This document shows, one piece after another, positions 16,821 to 25,215 of a stretch of 64,000 bases of DNA. The DNA lies in assembly GCA_964349835.1 (NCBI GenBank), contig CAYGID010000002.1:67343-131342 (forward strand). The letters run 5' to 3'. The translations under genes were made by a program, and so were the position numbers. The number at the start of each line of letters is the position of its first letter. Position 1 is the first letter of the stretch. The notes under the pieces were generated by a model that was not told where the DNA came from, ran no database searches, and saw only the letters and a program-made list of their open reading frames with translations. Source of the DNA: JAQVSH01 sp964349835 (GTDB lineage: Bacteria; Bacteroidota; Bacteroidia; Bacteroidales; UBA4181).

Positions 16821-17636
16821 ATGTATAACATTCCTTTCCTTAGTACTTATCCCTCGAACAACTTTTTTCTGTTGGCCGGTCCCTGTGTATGCGAGGGCGA
16901 AGCAATCACCTTTTCTATTGCCCGGGAGTTAAAGCAGATTACCTCCGATCTGGAAATTCCTTTTATTTTTAAGGCCTCTTATCGAAAGGCAAACCGATCG
17001 CGGCTCGACTCTTTTACAGGAATTGGCGATATAGAGGCCCTTCAAATTCTGGCTCGAATCCGCGAGGAGCTGAAGGTGCCTGTGGTTACCGATATTCATT
17101 CGGAGGCCGAAGCTGCAATGGCTGCTCCCTATGTTGATGTCTTGCAGATTCCGGCCTTTTTGTGCCGTCAGACCGATCTTTTGATGGCTGCAGCGGCCAC
17201 CGGGAAGGTGGTGAACATTAAAAAAGGACAGTTTCTGGCTCCCGAAGCCATGCGTTTTGCCGCCGAAAAGGTGGCGGCGATTAATCCCCGGGTGATTCTC
17301 ACCGAAAGAGGAACCACCTTTGGGTATCAGGATTTGTTGGTCGATTTTAGAAGTATTCCTCTGATGCAGAACATCGGATATCCGGTGGTACTCGATATTA
17401 CCCATTCGCTGCAGCAACCGAACCAAGTTTCGGGTGTTACCGGAGGATTGCCTCAATTGATTGAAACACTGGCTCGTGCGGGGGTTGCAGCCGGTGTCGA
17501 CGGACTTTTCATGGAGACCCATCCCGACCCCTCCTCGGCAAAGTCGGACGGTGCCAATATGTTGCCCCTTTCCGAGGCCAGGGCTCTTCTGAAGCGGTTG
17601 GTTGCCATCCGGCAGGCCGTTAAGGGTTTTTCTTGA
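16821..17636 (+). CDS. kdsA: 3-deoxy-8-phosphooctulonate synthase (KDO-8-P synthase)
   Basis: KdsA condenses PEP with arabinose 5-phosphate to make KDO-8-P for lipopolysaccharide inner core, supporting a Gram-negative envelope. The TIM barrel shows LLAGPCVCEGE, FKASYRKANRSR, VDVLQIPAFLCRQTDL and MQNIGYPVVLDITHS. I chose ATG 16821 (271 aa), directly after the rarA stop; an in-frame upstream ATG lies inside rarA. The Cys in AGPCVCE suggests possible metal dependence, but I cannot settle that. Confidence 0.94.
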   Translation: MYNIPFLSTYPSNNFFLLAGPCVCEGEAITFSIARELKQITSDLEIPFIFKASYRKANRSRLDSFTGIGDIEALQILARIREELKVPVVTDIHSEAEAAMAAPYVDVLQIPAFLCRQTDLLMAAAATGKVVNIKKGQFLAPEAMRFAAEKVAAINPRVILTERGTTFGYQDLLVDFRSIPLMQNIGYPVVLDITHSLQQPNQVSGVTGGLPQLIETLARAGVAAGVDGLFMETHPDPSSAKSDGANMLPLSEARALLKRLVAIRQAVKGFS

Positions 17637-17778
17637 TTTTTTTTCGAAAAATGTGCTTTGAAATCTGCTCAAATTGTATTTACATTGCCGCGAATTTTGG
17701 ATGGGGACGTGATGACGCGCCCACTTTTCGGTAATCAGCGGGGGGTCCCCCTTAAATATTGTCTAACCAGCATTTCGA

Positions 17779-18111
17779 ATGAACACAAAAAGAAGGATCG
17801 TAATCAGTTACAAAAATTGCTCTCAGGAGATTCTCAATGAGATAAAGGCGCAATATCCTGCCGGCTATAATGATCATGTAATCAAAGTGACCAAGCCCAA
17901 CCAGGAGTTTTTTTACGCCATCACTCTCGACACGCCTGACACCACCTACCTTATTAAAGTAGATGTGAAGATTGATAATCTAACCGAAGAGGAGTTCGAA
18001 AAGGAGTTTGGCGACAATGATTCCGGAAGCGAAGACACCACCTTTGGTGCCGATCCTGAGGAGGATGCCATCGAACCTATTGAGACAGGAGATGCCGGAT
18101 TTGAAGATTAG
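17779..18111 (+). CDS. Small acidic conserved Bacteroidetes protein
   Basis: This 110-aa protein starts MNTKRRIVISYKNCSQE. The first ~75 residues are well ordered in appearance (QEFFYAITLDTPDTTYLIKV); the tail of about 35 residues is strongly acidic (Asp/Glu/Gly rich). Proteins of this shape are widespread in Bacteroidales and have no known function. A terminator follows directly, and 142 bp separate it from kdsA, so it is probably its own unit. Confidence 0.7.
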   Translation: MNTKRRIVISYKNCSQEILNEIKAQYPAGYNDHVIKVTKPNQEFFYAITLDTPDTTYLIKVDVKIDNLTEEEFEKEFGDNDSGSEDTTFGADPEEDAIEPIETGDAGFED

Positions 18112-18136
18112 CTTTTCGGGTGTCTTATCCTGACAA

Positions 18137-18167
18137 AAAAGGCTGTTGATAACTTCAACAGCCTTTT
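18137..18167 (+). terminator. Intrinsic terminator
   Basis: AAAAGGCTGTTGA (18137-18149) pairs with TCAACAGCCTTTT (18155-18167) in a 13-bp stem with 5-nt loop, then a T-rich stretch. It closes the small acidic protein gene and insulates guaA. Confidence 0.9.
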
Positions 18168-18168
18168 C

Positions 18169-18200
18169 TTGTTAATAGATAAGCAGAAACCTTAATTTTG
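18169..18200 (+). promoter_or_regulatory. Putative guaA promoter (-33 TTG, -7 TAATTTTG)
   Basis: TTG at 18169-18171, 21-bp spacer, TAATTTTG at 18193-18200 (exact TAnnTTTG). It lies right after a terminator and 58 bp before the guaA ATG. Best-formed promoter in the window. Confidence 0.65.
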
Positions 18201-18258
18201 CCGTAAATCATTTCAACGTTTACCCATTAATCACAACAACGTTTACTCAACTATACCG

Positions 18259-19779
18259 ATGACCGAAAAAATCATTATTCTCGACTTTGGATCACAGACC
18301 ACCCAGTTAATCGGACGAAAGATCCGTGAACAGAATGTCTATTGCGAGATTCTTCCATACAATAAATTCCCCGACTCGGTTGAGGGGGTTAAAGGGGTTG
18401 TCCTGTCGGGAAGTCCCTTTTCGGTATACGATCCCGAAGCCTTCAAAGTGGAGCTTAGTGCCCTTCGGGGTAAATTCCCCATTCTGGGCATCTGCTATGG
18501 CGCACAACTGATTGTACATCAGGCAGGGGGAAGTGTTGAGTCTACCCATTCGCGCGAATATGGCCGTGAGATCTTATCGCTTTCGGGTGCTTCGTCTCTC
18601 TTTGAGGGGGTTAACATTTCGTCGGAGGTCTGGATGTCGCACGGCGACTCCATCACCGCACTCCCTTCTGATTTCGCGGTCGTTGCCAGCACCCGCGATG
18701 TCAAGGCGGCAGCCTACAAAGTTGAGGGTGAGGAGACATGGGGCGTTCAGTTTCATCCCGAGGTATTCCACACCGAAGAGGGTCCCAAAATTCTGAATAA
18801 CTTTCTGGTTCGAATCTGTGGTTGTGCATGCAACTGGACACCCGACTCATTTATTGAAACCACGGTGGCCGAGTTAAAGCAGACCATCGGGAACGACAAG
18901 GTGGTGCTGGGATTGTCGGGGGGAGTTGACTCTTCGGTTACCGCGGTTCTTTTGAACAGAGCTATCGGGAAAAATCTCATCTGCATATTCGTCGACCACG
19001 GACTCCTTCGGAAATATGAGTTCGAAACGGTGTTGAAAAATTACGAACATCTGGGTTTGAATGTAATTGGCGTGAATGCCCAGGATCGATTCCTGAATGC
19101 GCTGGCTGGGGTTTCCGATCCTGAAATAAAGCGTAAGATCATTGGCAAAGGGTTCATCGATGTTTTTGAGGAGGAGGCACAAAAGATTGAGGGCATCAGA
19201 TGGCTGGGCCAGGGAACCATTTATCCCGACATCATTGAGTCGCTCTCGATTACCGGAACGGTCATCAAGTCGCACCACAACGTGGGAGGTTTACCCGAAA
19301 AGATGAATCTGAAGCTGGTTGAACCGCTTCGCCTTCTCTTCAAGGATGAGGTTCGCCGTGTAGGCCGTGCGCTCAATATGATGCCCGATCTGCTTAATCG
19401 GCATCCCTTTCCCGGGCCGGGTCTGGGTGTAAGGATTCTGGGCGATATTACCCGCGAAAAGGTGAGAGTTTTGCAGGAGGCCGACCACATCTTTATTCAA
19501 TCGTTGCTCGATGCCGGCCAGTACGACAAGGTGTGGCAGGCCTTTGTAGTCTTGCTGCCTGTTCAGTCGGTTGGAGTGATGGGCGACGAGCGGACCTACG
19601 AAAATGCCGTGGCACTGCGTGCGGTGCTCTCGACCGATGCTATGACTGCCGATTGGGCTCCTCTTCCTTACGAATTCCTGGCTAAGGTTTCGAACGAAAT
19701 TATCCGCAAAGTACGCGGGGTTAACCGGGTTGTATACGATATCAGTTCGAAACCCCCTGCCACCATAGAGTGGGAATAA
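18259..19779 (+). CDS. guaA: GMP synthase (glutamine-hydrolysing)
   Basis: GuaA aminates XMP to GMP. The class I glutamine amidotransferase domain (about 1-190) has the nucleophile Cys79 in GICYGAQL and the His/Glu of QFHPEV; the ATP pyrophosphatase domain follows with the PP-loop GLSGGVDSS, and the C-terminal dimerisation domain ends in KPPATIEWE. At 506 aa it is full length. It has its own promoter and a GH76 gene follows 21 bp after the stop. Confidence 0.96.
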   Translation: MTEKIIILDFGSQTTQLIGRKIREQNVYCEILPYNKFPDSVEGVKGVVLSGSPFSVYDPEAFKVELSALRGKFPILGICYGAQLIVHQAGGSVESTHSREYGREILSLSGASSLFEGVNISSEVWMSHGDSITALPSDFAVVASTRDVKAAAYKVEGEETWGVQFHPEVFHTEEGPKILNNFLVRICGCACNWTPDSFIETTVAELKQTIGNDKVVLGLSGGVDSSVTAVLLNRAIGKNLICIFVDHGLLRKYEFETVLKNYEHLGLNVIGVNAQDRFLNALAGVSDPEIKRKIIGKGFIDVFEEEAQKIEGIRWLGQGTIYPDIIESLSITGTVIKSHHNVGGLPEKMNLKLVEPLRLLFKDEVRRVGRALNMMPDLLNRHPFPGPGLGVRILGDITREKVRVLQEADHIFIQSLLDAGQYDKVWQAFVVLLPVQSVGVMGDERTYENAVALRAVLSTDAMTADWAPLPYEFLAKVSNEIIRKVRGVNRVVYDISSKPPATIEWE

Positions 19780-19800
19780 TCATCCTGAATAACCAAGCTT

Positions 19801-20973
19801 ATGCGCTCCTTATCGGGTGTTTTATCCCTCATTATTCTCTTCCTCCCCTCCGCAATGGTGGCCCGTGCCCCAGGCAACAGTGTTCAGGCCTCCGATACGG
19901 TTTGCTCTGCGGTAGCCACACTACTTCCGGCAACGCATTCGGCGCTCGACACCTTTTGGCTCGCCAGCCAAGGGTATTATAGCGACGTAAAGCAGAAACC
20001 CTCGGATCCCGATTTCCACTATTGGAGGAACGCGCATGTAATTGATGTGCTTCTTGATGCTTTTGAACGTACCGGCGATTCGCTCTACACGCAACGCGTT
20101 GATCGGTTGGTCGACGGGATCTTTCGGGCTAACGGACAACGGTGGCGCAACAACTATTACGACGATATGGAGTGGATGGCGCTTGCTCTGTTGCGTGCCT
20201 CCGACCTCACCGGAAAGATTCGCTATTACGATATTGCCCGGCTTCTTTGGCAGGATATTTCCATGGGTTGGAACTCCTCTCAGGGAGGGGGCATTGCCTG
20301 GAAAAAGGATCAGCGCGACTATAAAAATACCCCGGCAAATATGCCGGCGTGTATCCTCGCCGCTCGTTTCTTCCAAGGCCACAACAATCCCAATGATTTT
20401 GAGTGGGCGCTTAAGTTGTTTGAGTGGCAGAGGCTCCATCTGGTTGATCCTGAAACAGGATTGGTGTGGGATGGGATCAACCGAACGGGCGACGGGAAGG
20501 TTGATAAAGAGTGGAAATTTACCTATTGCCAGGGGGTGTACGTGGGTGCTGCGGCCGAGCTTTTCCGGATTACGCAAAAAGAGAAATATTTGGAGGCGGC
20601 TTGCCGTACCGCCGATTGGGTGGTTAACGACTCTCTCCACTTTAGCCGCTCGGGCATTCTTCGCCCGGAAGGTACCGGCGACGGGGGATTATTCAAGGGC
20701 ATTTTCGTGCGCTATCTCGAGCAGCTTATAGCGATTGAGTCGCTCGATCCCGAACGAAAAGCCCGTTATCGTGCCTATCTCCTGCACAACGCCTCTGCGT
20801 TGGTCTCTGCTTATGGCGAAAATCCCTTTCTGGGCGACCGATGGGATGCACCGCAGTCGGAGGCTATCAAGCACAGTCTGGGAACGCAGTTAAGCGGGAT
20901 TATGCTGTTAGAGGCGGTAAACAGAATGTGCCGGGAACCGGAATCGAAGAGCGAATCCGAACTAACGAGGTAA
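19801..20973 (+). CDS. Secreted glycoside hydrolase family 76 (alpha-1,6-mannanase-like)
   Basis: The N-terminus (MRSLSGVLSLIILFLPSAMV) is a signal peptide. The (alpha/alpha)6-barrel domain contains the catalytic aspartate pair in NNYYDDMEW (Asp121-Asp122), WQDISMGWN and GGGIAWKKDQRDYKN, as in GH76 endo-alpha-1,6-mannanases. The 390-aa length fits a single GH76 domain. No SusCD or other CAZyme genes adjoin it here, so its target glycan (fungal mannan in known family members) is only inferred from the family. Confidence 0.88.
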   Translation: MRSLSGVLSLIILFLPSAMVARAPGNSVQASDTVCSAVATLLPATHSALDTFWLASQGYYSDVKQKPSDPDFHYWRNAHVIDVLLDAFERTGDSLYTQRVDRLVDGIFRANGQRWRNNYYDDMEWMALALLRASDLTGKIRYYDIARLLWQDISMGWNSSQGGGIAWKKDQRDYKNTPANMPACILAARFFQGHNNPNDFEWALKLFEWQRLHLVDPETGLVWDGINRTGDGKVDKEWKFTYCQGVYVGAAAELFRITQKEKYLEAACRTADWVVNDSLHFSRSGILRPEGTGDGGLFKGIFVRYLEQLIAIESLDPERKARYRAYLLHNASALVSAYGENPFLGDRWDAPQSEAIKHSLGTQLSGIMLLEAVNRMCREPESKSESELTR

Positions 20974-20988
20974 CCAACAGGCAATATC

Positions 20989-21432
20989 ATGTGGTGTACA
21001 CTAGGTCTTTTTGAGCAAAGCCGATTGGCCGCCGTAGCCGATTCACTGCTGTTTTCGGGTATGACTCCCGACGACCAGGCCTATTCTCTTTTTCTGGCTC
21101 AGACCGAGTCGCGTTCGGTTTGGCTTTACCTGTTGATATGGCTTTTGGCTCAGTGGGTGGCCGGGTCGCTCTATGTGGGGATGCGGGGACTTACGGCCGC
21201 TTTGCTACCCCGAATCGCTCTGATTGCCTTTGTCGGGGTGGCTTTTCAGTTTCTGGCTGCCCCTTTGTCGATTATCTCGTTTTCGCTGGCTCTGACTGTC
21301 GAGGGGCTGCTTCTGTTTATCTGGTGTCGCCGCCTCTCCTCTTGGGTCGATCTGATTGCCATGACCTTGGTTATGGTTCTTGCCGGTTTCTCACTGGCCG
21401 GCCTCGCTGCCGCCTGTTTTCTTGTTTACTGA
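20989..21432 (+). CDS. Small integral membrane protein of unknown function
   Basis: 147 aa with about four hydrophobic segments: roughly 44-65, 68-92, 94-112 and 120-147. A short polar N-terminus (about 40 residues) precedes them. I do not recognise the family; the length and placement suggest a Yip1-like or generic polytopic inner-membrane protein, but no motif supports a choice. It begins 15 bp after the GH76 stop and is probably co-transcribed. It ends 26 bp before the convergent mazG stop. Confidence 0.6.
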   Translation: MWCTLGLFEQSRLAAVADSLLFSGMTPDDQAYSLFLAQTESRSVWLYLLIWLLAQWVAGSLYVGMRGLTAALLPRIALIAFVGVAFQFLAAPLSIISFSLALTVEGLLLFIWCRRLSSWVDLIAMTLVMVLAGFSLAGLAAACFLVY

Positions 21433-21449
21433 AGGTTTTCGGTAGGTTT

Positions 21450-21494
21450 CGGCTCCGATTATTGCGGCTCCGATTGTTGCGGCTCCGATTGCTG
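21450..21494. repeat. 15-bp tandem repeat x3 at the mazG 3' end
   Basis: The unit CGGCTCCGATTGTTG is present at 21450-21464 (ATTATTG variant), 21465-21479 and 21480-21494 (ATTGCTG variant). On the minus strand it encodes QQSEP units at the MazG C-terminus. In the outermost copy one base change turns CAA into the TAA stop, leaving part of a repeat beyond the stop codon. Confidence 0.85.
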
Positions 21495-22268
21495 TCCCGA
21501 TTTCTCGAGGCGTTTGCACTCATCCCAGATTTCATCCATCTCACGGAGTGTCATCTGCGACAGACTTCTTCCCGATGCATTTACCTCCTTCTCCATCCAG
21601 TTGAAACGCCTGATGAACTTCAGATTGCATTTTTCGAGTGCTGCTTCCGGGTCGATTTTGTAGAGACGGGCTGCATTAATCAGTGCGAAAAAATAATCGC
21701 CAAACTCCTCTTCCATACGCTCAGTGGGGGTGTCGGCCATCTCGGCCTCCAGCTCTGTTAGCTCTTCGCGCACTTTGACCCAAACATCTTCTCTCTTTTC
21801 CCAGTCGAAGCCCGCAGAGCGCGCCTTATCTTGTATCCGGTAGGCCTTTAACATAGCGGGAAGCGAGGTGGGTACGCCTCCCAGTACGCTTTTGTTTCCC
21901 TCTTTCAGTTTGAGCGCTTCCCAGTTCGTTTTTACAACCTCCTCATTTTCGGCCAACACTTCGCCAAAGACGTGCGGATGGCGGAAGATCAGCTTCTTGC
22001 ATAACTCGTCGATGACATCGGCAATATCAAATAGCCCCGTTTCGGAGGCTATTTTGGCATAAAACACAATATGGAGCAGGATATCGCCCAACTCTTTTTT
22101 AATCTCCCCGGGCTTGTTGGCAATGATGGCATCCGAAAGTTCGTAAACCTCCTCAACACTGAGGAGACGCAAACTTTGGAGGGTCTGTTTTTGGTCCCAC
22201 GGACACTTGACCCTCAACTCATCCATAATCTCTAACAGTCTTCGAAAAGCGTTTAATTGTTTGTCCAT
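21459..22268 (-). CDS. mazG: Nucleoside triphosphate pyrophosphohydrolase MazG
   Basis: MazG hydrolyses (d)NTPs to monophosphates and pyrophosphate, a house-cleaning and stress function. Two MazG repeats are visible, the first with CPWDQKQT, EEVYELSDAI and KKELGDILLHIVFYAKIA (metal-binding Glu/Asp residues intact), the second with RMEEEFGDYFFALINAARL. The 269-aa protein ends in QQSEPQQSEPQ, a low-complexity tail from a 15-bp DNA repeat and not part of the conserved fold. Confidence 0.94.
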   Translation of the reverse strand: MDKQLNAFRRLLEIMDELRVKCPWDQKQTLQSLRLLSVEEVYELSDAIIANKPGEIKKELGDILLHIVFYAKIASETGLFDIADVIDELCKKLIFRHPHVFGEVLAENEEVVKTNWEALKLKEGNKSVLGGVPTSLPAMLKAYRIQDKARSAGFDWEKREDVWVKVREELTELEAEMADTPTERMEEEFGDYFFALINAARLYKIDPEAALEKCNLKFIRRFNWMEKEVNASGRSLSQMTLREMDEIWDECKRLEKSGQQSEPQQSEPQ

Positions 22269-22309
22269 AGCAGTTGAAATAGGGGAATGTGGAAAGAGTT
22301 ACCGCAAAT

Positions 22310-22337
22310 GAAAAAGCCGCCCGTGAGGCGGCCTTTC
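22310..22337 (-). terminator. Intrinsic terminator of tpiA
   Basis: On the minus strand a GC-rich stem (GGCCGCC with GGCGGC and a one-base bulge) is followed by TTTTT. It begins shortly after the tpiA stop and precedes mazG. Confidence 0.8.
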
Positions 22338-22354
22338 CGGCTCCGGTCGTAAAA

Positions 22355-23110
22355 TTAAAACGCCGTGATAATTTTGATGAACTTCTCGGCAACCAGTGAG
22401 GCACCACCGATAAGACCTCCATCCACATCAGGATTGGCAAACAACTCGGCTGCATTGGCCTCATTGCAACTTCCTCCATACAGAATGGAGCAGTTCTGTG
22501 CAATCTCGTTGCCATAGCGTTCGGCAACCGTATTACGGATAAACAGGTGCATCTCCTGTGCCTGGGCACTTGTGGCAGTTTTTCCTGTTCCGATGGCCCA
22601 AACGGGTTCGTAAGCAAGCACGATCTTGGTAAACTCTTCGGCAGGCAGAGAGAATAGTCCTTCGGTAAGCTGGCTCTTAACCACATCGAAATGGCTATTG
22701 CTTTCGCGTTCGGCAAGTACCTCGCCAATACAGAAAATGGGCACCAATCCGTTGGTAAGGACAATCTGCACCTTTTTGTTCAGGATGGCGTTGGTTTCGC
22801 CATAGTAGCTCCTGCGTTCGGAGTGACCTAAAATTACATATCCTGCACCGGTACTTTTTACCATGGCTGCCGACACCTCGCCGGTATAGGCGCCCGAAAC
22901 TTCGGCAGCGGCATTCTGTGCTGCAACCGCAATCTGCGATCCGGCAACCTTTACCACTTCGGTAAGATGAATGAAAGGGACACCTAAAATGACTTCACAT
23001 TTCAAGGCACCGGCCTCGGCAACTTTTTGTTTTACCTCCTGAGCCAGCTGGATTCCCTCCTGGAGGGTTTTGTTCATTTTCCAGTTCCCTGCAACAATAT
23101 TTTTACGCAT
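22355..23110 (-). CDS. tpiA: Triosephosphate isomerase
   Basis: TpiA interconverts DHAP and GAP in glycolysis. It begins MRKNIVAGNWKMNKT with the catalytic Lys in the NWKMN motif; the catalytic His is in ILGHSERR and the Glu in LAYEPVWAIGTG, with the C-terminal YGGSCN and GGLIGGASL phosphate loop. 251 aa, full length. It follows the BT_3928-like gene by 76 bp and has its own terminator. DHAP is also the substrate of MgsA in this window. Confidence 0.97.
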   Translation of the reverse strand: MRKNIVAGNWKMNKTLQEGIQLAQEVKQKVAEAGALKCEVILGVPFIHLTEVVKVAGSQIAVAAQNAAAEVSGAYTGEVSAAMVKSTGAGYVILGHSERRSYYGETNAILNKKVQIVLTNGLVPIFCIGEVLAERESNSHFDVVKSQLTEGLFSLPAEEFTKIVLAYEPVWAIGTGKTATSAQAQEMHLFIRNTVAERYGNEIAQNCSILYGGSCNEANAAELFANPDVDGGLIGGASLVAEKFIKIITAF

Positions 23111-23186
23111 AGTTCAATTATTAATGAATTCGAAACAGTAAGCGGTGCAAAGGTAATAAATTGCTCTCTAAACAGCGGCTCAGCCC

Positions 23187-24452
23187 TCAGAAAAAGAGCC
23201 TCTGTCCAAAGTTCTCCCTTTTCTTTTTCCGGGTGGCACCAATGGCTATACCCATGAAAAGGGCCACAAAGAGTGCGAGCCCCACGATAGCTCTTGAACC
23301 CCTGTTCCGGTATTTCCGGAGTGCGTCGGCAGTGGGGTTGGTTCCAAAGGCCTCGGTAGGGGGGAGGTCGTTTTTGTGCCATTTGTCGAGTACTACCCCG
23401 CTCCCCAACAGGAGGAGTCCGGGATTCGAGCGAATCATGGTGCGGAGGGTTCGTATATTGGCCGTGAGGAGAGCGAACTCCCCCTCGTGCTGTGCAGAAA
23501 AGTCCCTGATTTCGGCCGGCGGCGAGGAGGTGAGAAGGAAGAGAGAGATTCCGTTTGCCTCCGCATAATTGCGGTACTCTTTGGCTTTTTCGAGGTATTC
23601 GCCCGAAAACTGCGAGAGCTCCTCTGCCACAAATAGCAGTACATATCCGGAATTTAACACCGAATCGGTTTTTTCGACCCCGTCGGCGTCGGCAATGTAG
23701 AAGTCGAGCAGTGGATTATCGGCCGAAGGGGAAAAACCCGGGGTGGTTCGGGTTTCAATATACCTCCAACTACTGTCGGGCAGGGCATTAGCCTCGAAGG
23801 CCTCTTGCGTGCCATTTTTTTCGTAGAGGTAATGTGTGGCTTGAACAGAGGCAACTCCCTCATTTCCTTCAAAGTAGATTCCGTATAGGTCGGCGCCCAC
23901 AGAGTAAGGCCTGAAATCAAAGAGTGGAAGATGGCTGATATTTCGCACCGTGAATCCAAAACTGAGAAGCACAAAAACTCCTATCCAGCCCATTTCTGAG
24001 GGTTCGGGGCGTTGCGATTCGATGGTTCCCCTGTGCAAAAAGAGAATGCCGGTAAAAAAAATCAGCCCCAGATTCTTAAAGAAGGTTGCCCAATTCGACA
24101 GCAGGAGTGCATCGCCAAAACAACCGCAGTCGGAAACCGGGTTGGTGAGAGCAATCCACAGGGTGAGTAGCGTGAAGAATCCCGAAAGCAGCATGGCTGC
24201 AGTAGAGACGACCTTCATAAACAATTTGGCCAGGAGGGCTGCACCCAAAACCATCTCGACGGCCGAAAGGGTGAGGGAAAGGGGCATAGAGAGCCAATCG
24301 AGGCCCGACATGCCAAAAGCCGACAGATAGTCCTCTATTTTATAGGCGGTACCCCATGGATCAATCCCCTTGAGAAAACCCGAGAGGAGAAACAGTAACC
24401 CTGGCAGAATCCGGGCCGGTAGCAACAATAACTGCAGATATCTTTGGTTCAT
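23187..24452 (-). CDS. BT_3928-like DoxX-family membrane protein
   Basis: 421 aa. Residues about 8-150 form four hydrophobic segments of the DoxX/MauE type (LPGLLFLLSGFLKGIDPWG, then LSAVEMVLGAALL). A soluble middle part (about 200-385) includes DSVLNSGYVLLFVAEEL, a thioredoxin-like strand pattern without a CxxC pair, and a last transmembrane helix lies near 390-405. Bacteroidales carry this gene beside tpiA, as here. Role unknown. Its start overlaps the tmk stop by 4 bp (ATGA). Confidence 0.78.
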   Translation of the reverse strand: MNQRYLQLLLLPARILPGLLFLLSGFLKGIDPWGTAYKIEDYLSAFGMSGLDWLSMPLSLTLSAVEMVLGAALLAKLFMKVVSTAAMLLSGFFTLLTLWIALTNPVSDCGCFGDALLLSNWATFFKNLGLIFFTGILFLHRGTIESQRPEPSEMGWIGVFVLLSFGFTVRNISHLPLFDFRPYSVGADLYGIYFEGNEGVASVQATHYLYEKNGTQEAFEANALPDSSWRYIETRTTPGFSPSADNPLLDFYIADADGVEKTDSVLNSGYVLLFVAEELSQFSGEYLEKAKEYRNYAEANGISLFLLTSSPPAEIRDFSAQHEGEFALLTANIRTLRTMIRSNPGLLLLGSGVVLDKWHKNDLPPTEAFGTNPTADALRKYRNRGSRAIVGLALFVALFMGIAIGATRKKKRENFGQRLFF

Positions 24453-25138
24453 GGCATCAAATGGTTGGTTTTTAGCGTATCAAGCACCTTTTCGAAGATG
24501 GTTTCCGGGGGGAGCATCGCGTAGGAGGAGGGGTCGGTGCAGGCGATTTTTTCAAAACGGCTATCGCTCTCCTGCATGAGGTAGATGGCGCGGACCCGTT
24601 CTTGAAACGCGAGATCCTCCTCATGGATATCACGCCCCCCTCCCAGATAACTCCTGTCGGAACCCAAGCGTTCGGATGTGAGGTTTTTGCGGGTAAAATC
24701 GAACGGAACATCCAGGAAAAGAGTAAGATCGGGTCTTGGTAGCCCGTAATAGGTATATTCCAAATGCAAAATCCATTTGCGGAGTTGCTCTGCCTGCTCG
24801 GAACCTTCGGTCTTTGCGCACTGGTATGCAATATTCGAATAGACATAGCGGTCGAGAAGGACAAGTTGTTGCTCTGCAAGCCACGCCTCCAGGGTCTCCT
24901 TGAATCCGGCCCGGTCGGCCGCATAGAGGGTGGCCACCAAGTAGGGATTCACCTGATGCATTTCGCCCAGTTCGCCGCGAAGGAATCGGGCAATCAGTTC
25001 TCCGTAGACCGATCCCTCCAGCCGGGGAAAGTGGAGGAAACGGTAAGGCCGGCCGCTACTTTCCAGATAGTTTCGGAGTTTCTGCACCTGTGTCGATTTT
25101 CCGGAGCCATCGAGCCCCTCCATTACAATTAAACTCAT
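24449..25138 (-). CDS. tmk: Thymidylate kinase
   Basis: Tmk phosphorylates dTMP to dTDP. The P-loop is GLDGSGKST (8-16), the DRYVYSNIAYQ segment carries the DR(Y/F) nucleoside motif, and the lid region is GSDRSYLGGGRDIHEED. The frame stays open far upstream, but MSLIVMEGLDGSGKS at 25138 is the family start; 229 aa is slightly long for Tmk. The stop overlaps the next gene's ATG by 4 bp. Confidence 0.93.
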   Translation of the reverse strand: MSLIVMEGLDGSGKSTQVQKLRNYLESSGRPYRFLHFPRLEGSVYGELIARFLRGELGEMHQVNPYLVATLYAADRAGFKETLEAWLAEQQLVLLDRYVYSNIAYQCAKTEGSEQAEQLRKWILHLEYTYYGLPRPDLTLFLDVPFDFTRKNLTSERLGSDRSYLGGGRDIHEEDLAFQERVRAIYLMQESDSRFEKIACTDPSSYAMLPPETIFEKVLDTLKTNHLMP

Positions 25139-25215
25139 AATCAAGATCTTAATTACGTCGATGTTCTTATGCGTGAGCCCGAAATTCTGCGCGCTGCCGT
25201 AGCGACTTGCCCCCG

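Noticed and set aside
15964..17672. Long minus-strand frames opposite rarA and kdsA (256 and 247 codons)
   Set aside because: Both rarA and kdsA show full family motifs on the plus strand; the opposite frames have no recognisable motif.
18805..18820. TTCGAATC-like T-loop sequences suggesting a tRNA
   Set aside because: Found within guaA coding DNA, with no acceptor stem or anticodon arm around it; I found no tRNA gene in the window.
19921..20640. Minus-strand frame of 239 codons inside the GH76 gene
   Set aside because: GH76 on the plus strand has signal peptide and catalytic DD motif; the antisense product has no motif.
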